Shown here one piece after another: positions 56,157 to 64,000 of a stretch of DNA of 64,000 bases. The notes below the pieces were generated by a model. The model made no database searches, was not told the origin of the DNA, and was given only the letters and a program-made list of their open reading frames with translations. Position 1 is the stretch's first letter. Each line of letters begins with the position of its first letter. The position numbers were made by a program, and so were the translations under genes. Source of the stretch: Caballeronia sp. dw_19 (lineage in GTDB: Bacteria; Pseudomonadota; Gammaproteobacteria; Burkholderiales; Burkholderiaceae); NCBI RefSeq assembly GCF_018449515.1, contig NZ_JAAVUQ010000005.1, positions 310,001 to 374,000 of the forward strand, in the 5' to 3' direction.

Positions 56157-58172
56157 TCAAATGTCGGCTTCAACTTCGTTGCCCTTCTCCTCAAGCCAAC
56201 TGCGCCGCGACGCCGCTTCGCCTTTGCCCATCAGCATCGTCATGCGTGTGACCGTGTCGTCAAACCCAAGATCGCCCACCTGAACCGGCAGCAGACGGCG
56301 CGTGTCCGGGTTCATCGTGGTGTCCCACAACTGCTCTGCGCTCATCTCGCCCAGCCCCTTGAAGCGGCTGATCGACCATTGCGTCTCGCGCACGCCGTCC
56401 TTCCTCAGCTTGTCCAGAATCGCCTCGAGCTCACCTTCGTCGAGCGCGTAGAGCTTTTGCGCCGGCTTCTTGCCGCGCGCGGGGGCATCGACGCGAAACA
56501 GCGGCGGCCGCGCGATGCATACATTGCCCTGCTCGATCAGTTGCGGGAAGTGCTTGAAGAACAGCGTGAGCAGCAGGACCTGGATGTGCGAGCCGTCCAC
56601 GTCCGCGTCCGACAGGATGCAGATCTTGCCGTAACGCAGATTCGAGAGATCGGCTTTCTGGTCCAGGCTGTCCGGACCGTGCGGGTCCACGCCGATAGCC
56701 ACCGCGATGTCATGCACTTCATTGTTTGCGAACAGCCGGTCGCGCTCGGTTTCCCACGTGTTCAGCACTTTGCCGCGCAACGGCAGGATGGCCTGGAATT
56801 CCTTGTCGCGACCCATCTTTGCCGAGCCGCCAGCCGAATCGCCCTCGACCAGGAAGAGTTCGTTGCGCGAGATATCCGTCGATTCGCAATCGGTCAGCTT
56901 GCCGGGCAGCACCGCCACGCCCGAGCTCTTGCGCTTTTCGATCTTCTGCCCGGCACGCGTACGCGCCTGGGCCTGGCGGATCACCAGTTCAGCGAGTTTC
57001 TTGCCGTACTCCACGTGCTGGTTCAGCCACAGTTCGAGCGCGGGCCGCGTAAACGACGACACGAGTTTCACCGCGTCGCGGCTATTGAGACGCTCCTTGA
57101 TCTGCCCTTGAAACTGCGGATCCAGCACCTTCGCCGACAACACGAACGACACCCGGGCGAACACGTCTTCCGCCAGCAGCTTTACGCCCTTGGGCTGAAG
57201 GTTATGCAGTTCGACGAAGCTCTTGACCGCCTGGAACAGTCCGTCGCGCAAGCCCGATTCATGCGTGCCGCCGGCGGGCGTCGGGATCAGGTTGACGTAC
57301 GACTCGCGCAACAACGGGCCTTCTTCGCTCCACGCCACGACCCACGTTGCGCCCTCGCCTTCGGCGAAGGTTTCCTCGGTCGATTTCGCATTGCCTGCGA
57401 ACCGCTCGCCTTCGAACAACGGAATAAGCAGGTCGCTGCCGCCCATGCCTTCGAGCAGGTAACCGCGTAACCCGTCCTCATATTTCCAGCTTTGGCGCTC
57501 GCCGGTTTTTTCATTGATGAGCACGACTTCCACGCCCGGCAACAACACCGCCTTCGAGCGCAAGAGCCGCTGCAATTCACCAACCGGCAGATTCGGCGAA
57601 TCGAAATATTTGGGATTGGCCCAGGCAGTGACACGGGTCCCGGACTTCTTCTCGCCGCGATTCATGGCACGGGTTTCAAGCTGCTTCACCACGTCGCCAT
57701 TCGAAAAGCCGAGATCCGCGACCTTGCCGTCGCGCCACACGGTCACATCCATCCGCGTGGACAACGCGTTCGTCACCGATACACCCACGCCGTGCAGGCC
57801 GCCCGAAAAGGTATACGCACCGCCGGCGGCCTTGTCGAACTTGCCGCCCGCGTGCAGGCGCGTGAACACGATCTCGACGACGGGCACGCCTTCTTCCGGA
57901 TGCATGCCGAACGGAATGCCGCGTCCATCGTCTTCGACAGATACCGAATGATCGGCGTGCAGCGTGACCGTGATCTGCTTGCCGTAGCCGCCGAGCGCCT
58001 CGTCGGAGGCGTTGTCGATGACTTCCTGAATGATGTGCAGCGGATTTTCAGTGCGGGTGTACATGCCGGGCCGTTGCTTGACCGGCTCGAGACCCTTGAG
58101 CACCTTGATCGATGCTTCGCTGTATCCGCTGTTCTTGCCGCTGTCGGCGGCGCTGGGTTTTTTCGTGGACAT
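56157..58172 (-). CDS. parE: DNA topoisomerase IV subunit B
   Basis: A 671-residue ATPase subunit of topoisomerase IV, starting MSTKKPSAADSGKNSGYSEASIKVLKGLEPVKQRPGMYT at 58172. GHKL motifs are EVIDNASDEALGGYG, DDGRGIPFGMHPEEG and GGLHGVGVSVTNALS; the TOPRIM part has VEGDSAGGSAKMGRDKEFQAILPLRGKVLN and DADVDGSHI. The frame runs 33 codons further upstream, but MSTKK is the family start. It is followed by parC. Confidence 0.96.
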   Translation of the reverse strand: MSTKKPSAADSGKNSGYSEASIKVLKGLEPVKQRPGMYTRTENPLHIIQEVIDNASDEALGGYGKQITVTLHADHSVSVEDDGRGIPFGMHPEEGVPVVEIVFTRLHAGGKFDKAAGGAYTFSGGLHGVGVSVTNALSTRMDVTVWRDGKVADLGFSNGDVVKQLETRAMNRGEKKSGTRVTAWANPKYFDSPNLPVGELQRLLRSKAVLLPGVEVVLINEKTGERQSWKYEDGLRGYLLEGMGGSDLLIPLFEGERFAGNAKSTEETFAEGEGATWVVAWSEEGPLLRESYVNLIPTPAGGTHESGLRDGLFQAVKSFVELHNLQPKGVKLLAEDVFARVSFVLSAKVLDPQFQGQIKERLNSRDAVKLVSSFTRPALELWLNQHVEYGKKLAELVIRQAQARTRAGQKIEKRKSSGVAVLPGKLTDCESTDISRNELFLVEGDSAGGSAKMGRDKEFQAILPLRGKVLNTWETERDRLFANNEVHDIAVAIGVDPHGPDSLDQKADLSNLRYGKICILSDADVDGSHIQVLLLTLFFKHFPQLIEQGNVCIARPPLFRVDAPARGKKPAQKLYALDEGELEAILDKLRKDGVRETQWSISRFKGLGEMSAEQLWDTTMNPDTRRLLPVQVGDLGFDDTVTRMTMLMGKGEAASRRSWLEEKGNEVEADI

Positions 58173-58511
58173 GTCTGGACGTGGGTCCGGCAGTCCGGGT
58201 GGCCGCGACTCGAATTCGATAGCAGAATTCAGAGAGCGGCCACGCCGGACAACCGGCGAATGCGTGAACATAGCGGGCCAACCCGGCCAACCGCGCCTGA
58301 GCCGGCCGCGCCGGATTGCGCGTTATTAACTCGAAACCGCGACGGCCTCTCGCCTGGACTACAGCGTTTCACTGCAAGGTGTCACCACGGTGTAACCGCG
58401 GAGATCCTTCGGTGACCCTTTCCTCAAGGCCGTGCGCCCGAAAACGCGACGTATTTTACTGTTTTCGACAATTTTTTCGATATGGGGAAGACACAGGTCC
58501 CAAAGGCCGGC
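58173..58511. other. Gene-free stretch between uup and parE
   Basis: No supported gene. On the minus strand a possible parE promoter reads TCGAAA (58480-58475), 16 bases, TAAAAT (58458-58453), four and five matches to consensus. No terminator for uup was recognised, so readthrough into parE is possible. Confidence 0.4.
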
Positions 58512-60446
58512 TTACTTGCGCTTTGCTTCCAGTTCTTCCCAGCGTTCGAGCGCGACCAGCAATTCTTCGTCGATAGCCGCATGCCGTTCGCTCAGCCGCG
58601 TGCCTTCTTTCGGATCTTTCGCGAACACCGACCCGTCTTCGAGCTTGGCCGCAATCGACTTTTGCTCCGCTTCGAGTGCGGCGATCTGCGCCGGCAGCGC
58701 CTCCAGCTCGCGCACTTCCTTGTACGGCAATTTGGTCGAGCGCTGCGAATTGCGACCGGCGCCGCTGTCTTTGGGCCCGTCTTCCTTCTTCGCTTGCTTG
58801 GCCGTGTCGCGGGCGGCGTCCAGAGCGATTCTCTCCGAACGTTCACGCTGGATCTGCCAGTCGGTGAAGCCGCCCACATATTCGCGCCACATGCCGCCGC
58901 CTTCCGACGCAAAGACCGAGGTCACGACGTTATCCAGGAACTGGCGATCATGACTCACCAGCAGCACGGTGCCGTCGTAGTCGGTGAGCAGTTCTTCCAG
59001 CAGTTCGAGCGTCTGGATGTCCAGGTCGTTGGTTGGCTCGTCCAGCACCAGCACGTTAGCGGGCCGCGCAAACAGACGCGCGAGCAGCAGCCGGTTGCGT
59101 TCCCCGCCCGACAGCGAGCGCACAGGCGAACGCGCGCGCTCCGGTGCGAACAGGAAGTCGCCGAGATAACTCATGACGTGCTTCTTCACGCCGTTCACCT
59201 CGACCCATTCACTGCCCGGGCTGATGGTGTCGGCGAGCGTTTTGTCGAGGTCGAGCTGCGCGCGCATCTGGTCGAAATACGCTACCTGCGTATTGGTGCC
59301 GGTGCGCACCGTGCCTTCGTCCGGCGCGAGTTCGCCCAGGATCATCTTGAGCAGCGTGGTCTTGCCCGCACCGTTCGGACCGATGAATCCAAACTTGTCG
59401 CCACGCATGACGGTCGCGCTGAAGTTGTCGACAATCGTTCGATCGCCGTATTTCTTCGTCACGTCGGTCAGTTCCGAGACGATCTTGCCCGAGCGCTCGC
59501 CTTGGCCCACATCCAGCTTCACATTGCCCTGCACGTTGCGGCGTTCGGCGCGCTCGTTGCGCATTTCCACCAGCCGCGCGATACGCCCGACGCTGCGCGT
59601 ACGCCGCGCCTCCACGCCCTTGCGGATCCACACCTCTTCCTGCGCCAGCAGCTTGTCGAACTTGGCCGCTTCGACCTGTTCGATCTCAAGCTGTTGCGCC
59701 TTGCGCGTCTGGTACGCGCTGTAATTGCCCGGATACGACAGCAAGCGTCCACGATCCAGATCCACGATGCGGGTAGCAACCTTGTCGAGGAAAGCCCGGT
59801 CATGGGTGATGAACAGCAAACCCGTGCGCAGCGTGACCAGCATCTCTTCCAGCCAGCGGATGCCGTCGAAGTCGAGGTGATTGGTCGGTTCGTCCAGAAG
59901 CAGCACGTCCGGTTGCACGACCAGCGCACGAGCCAGCGCCACGCGCTTTTTCATGCCGCCCGAAAGCGCGCCCGAACGAACGTCGCCGTCCAGCCCGATC
60001 TGCTGCAGCGTGGTCGCCACGCGGGTTTGCCAGCTCCAGGCATCGTGCAGGTCGAGCGAGGATTGCAGCGCGTTCATGCGTGTCAGCAGGTCGTCGTGCT
60101 CGGGACCTTCGGGGGTATCGGCGAGTTTGTGCGCCACGACGTCATATTCGTCGAGCAGTTCCCGCGCATGGGACAAGCCGGACGCGACGACGTCGAACAC
60201 CGACGCCTCCAGGTCGAACTCGGGTTCCTGCGGCACGTAAACGGTCGTGAGCTCGTTTTGCCGCGTGATGAGGCCGTCGTCCGGCTTGGTGAGCCCGGCG
60301 ATGATCTTCAGCAGCGACGACTTGCCCGCGCCATTGCGGCCGATCAGGCCGACGCGTTCGCCCGCTTCGAGTGAAAAGTCAGCGTGATCGAGCAACGCAA
60401 CGTGGCCGAACGCGAGTTGCGCGTTCGAAATGGAATAAAGCGACAT
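58512..60446 (-). CDS. uup: ABC-F family ATPase Uup
   Basis: A 644-residue soluble protein with two ABC ATPase domains and no membrane part, starting MSLYSISNAQLAFGHVALLD at 60446. The first has GRNGAGKS, LSGGMKKRVALARAL and LLLDEPTNHLD; the second has GPNGAGKT, LSGGERNRLLLARLF and LVLDEPTNDLD. A linker of about 70 residues joins them. The last 90 residues form the charged coiled coil typical of Uup, which binds DNA and Holliday junctions. Uup affects transposon excision and ribosome-linked replication stress. The reading frame runs further upstream, but the SD is weak everywhere. Confidence 0.93.
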   Translation of the reverse strand: MSLYSISNAQLAFGHVALLDHADFSLEAGERVGLIGRNGAGKSSLLKIIAGLTKPDDGLITRQNELTTVYVPQEPEFDLEASVFDVVASGLSHARELLDEYDVVAHKLADTPEGPEHDDLLTRMNALQSSLDLHDAWSWQTRVATTLQQIGLDGDVRSGALSGGMKKRVALARALVVQPDVLLLDEPTNHLDFDGIRWLEEMLVTLRTGLLFITHDRAFLDKVATRIVDLDRGRLLSYPGNYSAYQTRKAQQLEIEQVEAAKFDKLLAQEEVWIRKGVEARRTRSVGRIARLVEMRNERAERRNVQGNVKLDVGQGERSGKIVSELTDVTKKYGDRTIVDNFSATVMRGDKFGFIGPNGAGKTTLLKMILGELAPDEGTVRTGTNTQVAYFDQMRAQLDLDKTLADTISPGSEWVEVNGVKKHVMSYLGDFLFAPERARSPVRSLSGGERNRLLLARLFARPANVLVLDEPTNDLDIQTLELLEELLTDYDGTVLLVSHDRQFLDNVVTSVFASEGGGMWREYVGGFTDWQIQRERSERIALDAARDTAKQAKKEDGPKDSGAGRNSQRSTKLPYKEVRELEALPAQIAALEAEQKSIAAKLEDGSVFAKDPKEGTRLSERHAAIDEELLVALERWEELEAKRK

Positions 60447-60570
60447 GGGAGGCAGCCGGAAAAGTGCAAATACTGGAAGGGGCCATTGTACCGGTCTTGA
60501 CCGGCGCGCCTGGCGGCCGCTTGCAGGCCCTATGCCATCAGGACAAGGCAAAGCTGCCCGATAAGCCGCA

Positions 60571-60597
60571 AAAAAACGCGGCCGCGCCGCGTTTTTT
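60571..60597 (-). terminator. Intrinsic terminator of the DUF4399 gene
   Basis: An eleven-pair stem AAAAAACGCGG / CCGCGTTTTTT (60571-60581 with 60587-60597) around CCGCG, giving T runs on both strands. It lies 60 bp past the DUF4399 stop and is upstream of uup. Confidence 0.8.
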
Positions 60598-60657
60598 GAG
60601 ATGAGCGCCAGGATCAGAGCGGCCCGGCGCCGATCGATGTCACGCAGCGCGAGGCCG

Positions 60658-61065
60658 TTACTTCACATGGATCTTGATCGTCTGGCTCATTTCCGGTCCA
60701 AACGACTGGTGTGCGCCGTCGCCGAATTGCAAGGTCAGCGTGTGATCGCCCGGGGGCAGTTTCACGTCCGCTTCCGTCTGCATCTTGCCGAAATGCAGCG
60801 ATTTATCGTTCATTGGAATCACGAGACCCTTTTGCATCGGGCCTGCGTCGATCAGCACATGGTGGTGGCCTTTTTGCGGATCCATATCGCCGGCCGGCGC
60901 GAGCTCCATGCCTTCCAGGCCGAAGACCATATGCACCGGGCTTGTGACGGTTGCACCGTCTTTCGGTTCGACGAAAAACACCCGGGCCTGTTGCGCGTGC
61001 ACCGCAGCAGCCACAAGGAAAACGCTCGACAACACCGCTCCCGACAACATTTTCTTGAACATCAT
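60658..61065 (-). CDS. DUF4399 exported protein
   Basis: A 135-residue protein with a signal peptide (MFKKMLSGAVLSSVFLVAAAVHA), cleaved before QQARVFF. The mature part is one DUF4399 domain: PKDGATVTSPVHMVFGLEGMELAPAGDMDPQKGHHHVLIDAG and LPPGDHTLTLQFGDGAHQSFGPEMSQTIKIHV. The GHHHVL motif and Met-rich MELAPAGDM suggest a metal site, perhaps copper, but the function is unknown. GGGAGC stands before the ATG. The gene is alone on its strand. Confidence 0.9.
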   Translation of the reverse strand: MMFKKMLSGAVLSSVFLVAAAVHAQQARVFFVEPKDGATVTSPVHMVFGLEGMELAPAGDMDPQKGHHHVLIDAGPMQKGLVIPMNDKSLHFGKMQTEADVKLPPGDHTLTLQFGDGAHQSFGPEMSQTIKIHVK

Positions 61066-61425
61066 TTTTTTCGCTCCCAGAAGAATGCGGCTGCCGGATC
61101 AACTATCCATCCAGACAGGCCAAAACGGTTTCGTATAACACGCGTGGCGTAATCGACGCGGCGCGACCCGCCGGACGACACACAAGGGACTCAAAAACCG
61201 CCGGGGAGAGGATACACCGAGCATAAGAAATCACGCGGATCCGTGCTTCTGCCCCGCCCGGGCTACGTCACTTCGATGAACCGATTCTGACATTCCGGTA
61301 CTATGCGGGTCGCCGGACGTTTCGGCAGCCACGCGCGGCATAACCCGGAATACGAATTTGCCGGCACAACGCCGCCGCGTGGAATATTTAACGATGTTTT
61401 GTCGAACGAGAAGAAAGAGTCTGTC
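61066..61425. other. Divergent region between DUF4399 and rubredoxin
   Basis: Nothing coding is supported. An AT-rich patch (AATATTTAACG, 61383-61393) lies 40 bp before the rubredoxin GTG, and TTATAC lies on the minus strand near 61134. Neither makes a convincing promoter with a -35. Confidence 0.4.
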
Positions 61426-61608
61426 GTGAGTGAAGTTTTAGAATATAAAAGCTGGGTTTGTCTGATTTGTGGTTGGATATACAACGAAGAAGACGGTTTG
61501 CCGGAAGAAGGCATTGCGGCCGGAACCCGTTTCGCCGAGATCCCGGACACGTGGCGTTGTCCGTTATGCGACGTCGGCAAAGAAGATTTCGTTGCGGTCG
61601 AGTTCTGA
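61426..61608 (+). CDS. Rubredoxin
   Basis: A 60-residue electron carrier with GTG start at 61426 and AAAGAG about 8 bases upstream. The iron site is two CxxC pairs, WVCLICGWIY and WRCPLCDVG, with GLPEEGIAAGTRFAEIPD between them, the standard rubredoxin order. It is a stand-alone protein. No rubredoxin reductase or alkane hydroxylase gene is in the window. The frame is open 41 codons further upstream, but those residues do not resemble the family. Confidence 0.93.
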   Translation: MSEVLEYKSWVCLICGWIYNEEDGLPEEGIAAGTRFAEIPDTWRCPLCDVGKEDFVAVEF

Positions 61609-61664
61609 TCCGGCTGCGGGCTTAGCCGTTGCATTCGGTCGTTTCAGCCTGATTTCGCGCCGGT

Positions 61665-62399
61665 TCAGCGCGCGACCACAATCAGTTCCCGGCTCGCGGT
61701 CGATACCGCCGCCCCGTCCCAATCGCCCTGCCACGCGAGGTGGCGGAACCCTGCCGTCTCAAGCTGGGCGGTGAGTTCGTCCTGAGTACGAAAGCGCAGT
61801 TCGCTCGCGGACGTCAGCGTTTCGTCTGTCGCCTTGAATCGATAATACGTGTTGAAGCGAATGCCCGACTCCGGGCTTGCGCTCACGTCGTCCTGCCACA
61901 CCTCCACCTCGCCGACTCCGTTCACCTCGATCAGCCTGCCCGACTGTGCAGGCGTCCAGGATTCCCACGCGCGCGCGGCCGGATTGCGGCTCTCGAACGC
62001 CAGGGTGCCGCCGTCGCGCAGCGCGTAGCGTGCAGCTTTGAGCGTATTGAGGAACGTGGTGTCGTCGAGGAAAACCTGCGCGACGTGGCTCGTCATCACC
62101 AGCAGGTCGGCGGGCGGCAGCAAGGCGAGCGCGCCGGCATCGCCTTCAATCCACTGAACGCGGTCCCCGTTCGGTCTATGCCGCGCCACGTGCAGCATCT
62201 CGGGCGCGGGATCGACGGCAATGACCCGATGCCCCCGCGACGCCAGTTCACACGCGAGCAGACCCGTTCCGCAACCGAGATCGATTACGCGCTGCATGCC
62301 TGTGGCCAGCGCCAGGTAGAAGGTTGTATCGGTGGCGAAGGGGTTCAGGGTGTCGTAGAGCGCGACGAGGCGCGAGTCAGTGTAGAGCGTGGATGGCAT
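61665..62399 (-). CDS. Class I SAM-dependent methyltransferase
   Basis: A 244-residue methyltransferase. Motif I is VIDLGCGTGLLACELASRG at about 39-57, then VIAVDPAPEMLHVAR, and post-motif GDAGALALLPPADLLVMTSHVAQVFLDDTTFLNTLKAARYALRDGGTLAFESRNP. The C-terminal part has a beta-barrel-like substrate segment (FNTYYRFKATDETLTSASELRFRTQDEL). Substrate unknown. It lies 19 bp after the DUF4239 gene and may be cotranscribed. Confidence 0.88.
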   Translation of the reverse strand: MPSTLYTDSRLVALYDTLNPFATDTTFYLALATGMQRVIDLGCGTGLLACELASRGHRVIAVDPAPEMLHVARHRPNGDRVQWIEGDAGALALLPPADLLVMTSHVAQVFLDDTTFLNTLKAARYALRDGGTLAFESRNPAARAWESWTPAQSGRLIEVNGVGEVEVWQDDVSASPESGIRFNTYYRFKATDETLTSASELRFRTQDELTAQLETAGFRHLAWQGDWDGAAVSTASRELIVVAR

Positions 62400-62418
62400 C
62401 GGAAAAGTTGGCAGCGTT

Positions 62419-63222
62419 TCATCGGCTTAGGTGAGCAAGCGCATCGCGCATGGACTGGCTTGGCACGAGGATGGAGCCCGCGAACGGCGTGTTGAGATCG
62501 AGGATCACGAGCACCGTGGACGCTATCGATAACGCCCCGAGCGTGATCGTAACAAGCGCCAATGCGTTACGTGGTGCGATCAGGCCAAAGCAAAGGAAGA
62601 TGATGAGCAGCCAGAAGACGAGAATCCGGTCGAACGGCGAAGAAGCCGAACCGCGCGCTTCCTCCACAATTTTCCAGCGTTGCTGGATCAGTTGGTCGAA
62701 CCGATCAAGGGCTTCTTCGGCGAGCTTCTGGTGGAACGGATCAGGCGGTTGCAACTCGCGTGTGTATCGTTGTGCCCGTTCAAGCATCGCGCCCAGTGCG
62801 CTGCTATCGAGTTTACCGGTGCCGGAGCCCGGCACCAGCGTTTTTTGATAATCGTTGCCGGGCGGCGGCGGTTCCCGCACCCACGTAGATGCGATCGCGG
62901 CCGCCGTGTAGGCGCGCAGGATCCGGCGGGGAGCGTCGGCATCCGGGCCGTACTCGCGCAAGCTGTCGTCGAGCTGGATCAGTGCAGCAGCATAGGCACG
63001 GATGTCGGCAGTGGTGGTATCGAATAGAGTTTTCGACGATGCCGTCAGCAAACCCAGCACAAGCGCCGCGAACGTAACCAGCATGCCGACCACAAGTTTC
63101 AGCAATTGTACGGTTTCATGCGCCTTGTGTTCCTCAGGGAGTAGCGGACGCACGAATACACCAAGCCCCGTGGCCGCGAGCAGGCACAAGAACACGACGG
63201 CAGAGGTTTCGAGTTCGGTCAT
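62419..63222 (-). CDS. DUF4239 membrane protein
   Basis: A 267-residue membrane protein. One helix lies at about 7-25, a second at about 40-60 (LLKLVVGMLVTFAALVLGLLTASSKTLFD), and two near the end, ILVFWLLIIFLCFGLIA and LALVTITLGALSIASTVLVILDLNTPFAGSILV. The DLNTPFAG end is a DUF4239 hallmark, and the family is distantly related to bestrophin-type channels. Function is unknown. It starts at 63222 and runs into the methyltransferase gene. Confidence 0.85.
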   Translation of the reverse strand: MTELETSAVVFLCLLAATGLGVFVRPLLPEEHKAHETVQLLKLVVGMLVTFAALVLGLLTASSKTLFDTTTADIRAYAAALIQLDDSLREYGPDADAPRRILRAYTAAAIASTWVREPPPPGNDYQKTLVPGSGTGKLDSSALGAMLERAQRYTRELQPPDPFHQKLAEEALDRFDQLIQQRWKIVEEARGSASSPFDRILVFWLLIIFLCFGLIAPRNALALVTITLGALSIASTVLVILDLNTPFAGSILVPSQSMRDALAHLSR

Positions 63223-63378
63223 GGCGAGGCCCGGGCGACGTTTGTATTATCGGATGAAGTAGCGGTTTATTCCAGACGAGAGGATTATTGTGGCGGTCTG
63301 GCGCGATTAAGTTGACCCTGTTATGAAGCGGCAACGATAATCGGCAGTTCTACTTGTTAATCGACCGTGAGAAAGGGC

Positions 63379-63663
63379 ATGAAACAGACGAAATACTGGG
63401 TTGCTGCGTTTGCGTTGGCAGCCAGCGGGTGCGCGTTCGCCAACGTCGCCGCCGATAACGTCATCCGCAGCGCAGCGCCTGCGAACGACCGCGTCGTGGG
63501 CAACGAGTGCACGGACAAGTCGATCAAACCATTCGCGCGGCCAAAAGACAGCACACTGTCGGACGATATGTTGCGAACGGCATTGACCTTGATCTCGGGT
63601 TTGGCGGGGGGCAGCAATCGCGGGGCTGCGACTGGCGTGTGCGGAGACCGGTCGCCGCTTTAG
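63379..63663 (+). CDS. Small exported protein of unknown function
   Basis: A 94-residue protein starting MKQTKYWVAAFALAASGCAFANVAADN. The ATG at 63379 has GAAAGGG before it. A signal sequence is clear; ASGC may be a lipobox, or cleavage may occur after CAFA. The mature part (about 70 residues) has three Cys and ends GGSNRGAATGVCGDRSPL. No family recognised. Confidence 0.65.
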   Translation: MKQTKYWVAAFALAASGCAFANVAADNVIRSAAPANDRVVGNECTDKSIKPFARPKDSTLSDDMLRTALTLISGLAGGSNRGAATGVCGDRSPL

Positions 63664-64000
63664 GTTATTGCTTCACGGTTCCCCGCTCCCGAGCCCGTCA
63701 TCTCCGCGGATCTCCGCCGCCTTGCTCAAGCACTTCTGATTCGGGCAATCGCACAACTCGGTCGCACAACCCCCCGTCCCTGCCTGACGCTGCGCCAAAG
63801 CTATAAAAACAGCCAGCAGCCCTCGGCTAAGCACCTCACCCGGCAGAATTCGAGCGCAGCACGTCGGCCAATCCCGGCTGCTTCCAGCCTTGCGAGCAAC
63901 TTGTCACTATGCCAGTGCGCGAGAATGCGGCATCCCCGCGCATTTTTACGAATATTGGGTGCCAGAGCGTATTATCTGAGCCGCGGGCGTTGTTGTTCAG
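63664..64000. other. Gene-free stretch at the end of the window
   Basis: Nothing was recognised as a gene, RNA or terminator in these 337 bases. A TATAAAA sequence lies near 63802 without a good -35. A gene may start beyond the window. Confidence 0.4.

Noticed and set aside
54235..57470. Long plus-strand frames opposite parC and parE
   Set aside because: They are Arg/His/Gln-rich antisense shadows typical of GC-rich genes, with no domain recognisable.
58482..60374. A 630-codon plus-strand frame opposite uup
   Set aside because: Antisense shadow of an unmistakable ABC-F gene.
1..64000. tRNA, rRNA, insertion sequences or prophage genes
   Set aside because: None of the intergenic stretches showed cloverleaf ends, transposase frames, terminal repeats or phage genes on reading.
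1..64000. A previously undescribed defence or secretion system
   Set aside because: All sizeable frames belong to known housekeeping, transport, sensing or surface families; no cluster of unknown genes with a shared theme was found.

Overview
The window looks like an ordinary stretch of chromosome from a GC-rich betaproteobacterium, most likely Burkholderiaceae (Caballeronia or Paraburkholderia type). The evidence is the content and style of the genes: a large second-type FtsK, an RnfB-Nth pair without the other Rnf genes, TrhO, GluQRS, RhlE, PurT, an intracellular PhaZ with its active-site Cys at residue 183, DUF3311-MctP, BenE, parE-parC and Uup. No rRNA, tRNA, CRISPR array, insertion sequence, prophage or plasmid function was seen. 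I found no obviously new multi-gene system. What is unusual lies in repeats, leaders, operator-like sites and a few odd proteins.

Layout. 1-3.5 kb: tRNA modification genes (trhO partial, gluQRS) facing the RNA helicase rhlE. 4-7.2 kb: a minus-strand pair of a ThDP-dependent acetolactate synthase-like enzyme and an aldehyde dehydrogenase, with a repeat-rich upstream region. 7.5-10.5 kb: envelope proteins (a C-type lysozyme inhibitor, a DUF6726 lipoprotein, a META-domain lipoprotein) around purT. 10.9-15.3 kb: a 1474-residue FtsK whose linker carries a 14-copy 9-bp repeat. 15.4-22.8 kb: a CorA/ZntB-type transporter, a lactonase-fold protein, the DUF3096 mini membrane protein, a GH15 glucoamylase-like enzyme and PHA depolymerase. 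22.8-26 kb: a TetR regulator, rnfB-nth and DUF1841. 26-30 kb: two monohaem cytochromes c, then a moxR-GNAT-VWA cluster. 30-33.4 kb: benE, transaldolase and a VOC protein. 33.5-38.8 kb (minus): a FUSC permease, DUF3311-mctP and the overlapping ubiC-glycosylase-SpeE-like operon. 39-41.4 kb: htpG with a clear sigma-32 promoter. 41.4-46 kb: a MocR regulator divergent from a glyoxalase-like protein, then an aminotransferase and RidA. 46.6-49 kb: a GGDEF-EAL sensor. 49-53 kb: a 1287-residue autotransporter with a nested repeat. 53-63.7 kb: a CopD-like protein, parC and parE, Uup, DUF4399, rubredoxin, a methyltransferase, a DUF4239 protein and a small exported protein.

Links between the genes. Several neighbours look translationally coupled: DUF3311/mctP share an ATGA overlap, and ubiC/glycosylase/SpeE-like overlap by 7 and 4 bp. 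moxR and the VWA gene form the usual chaperone pair, with a GNAT between them. A motif repeated upstream of the MocR gene recurs upstream of the aminotransferase-ridA pair, which suggests a local regulon. Start sites were chosen from Shine-Dalgarno spacing, family N-termini and signal peptides. Promoters and terminators were read by eye.
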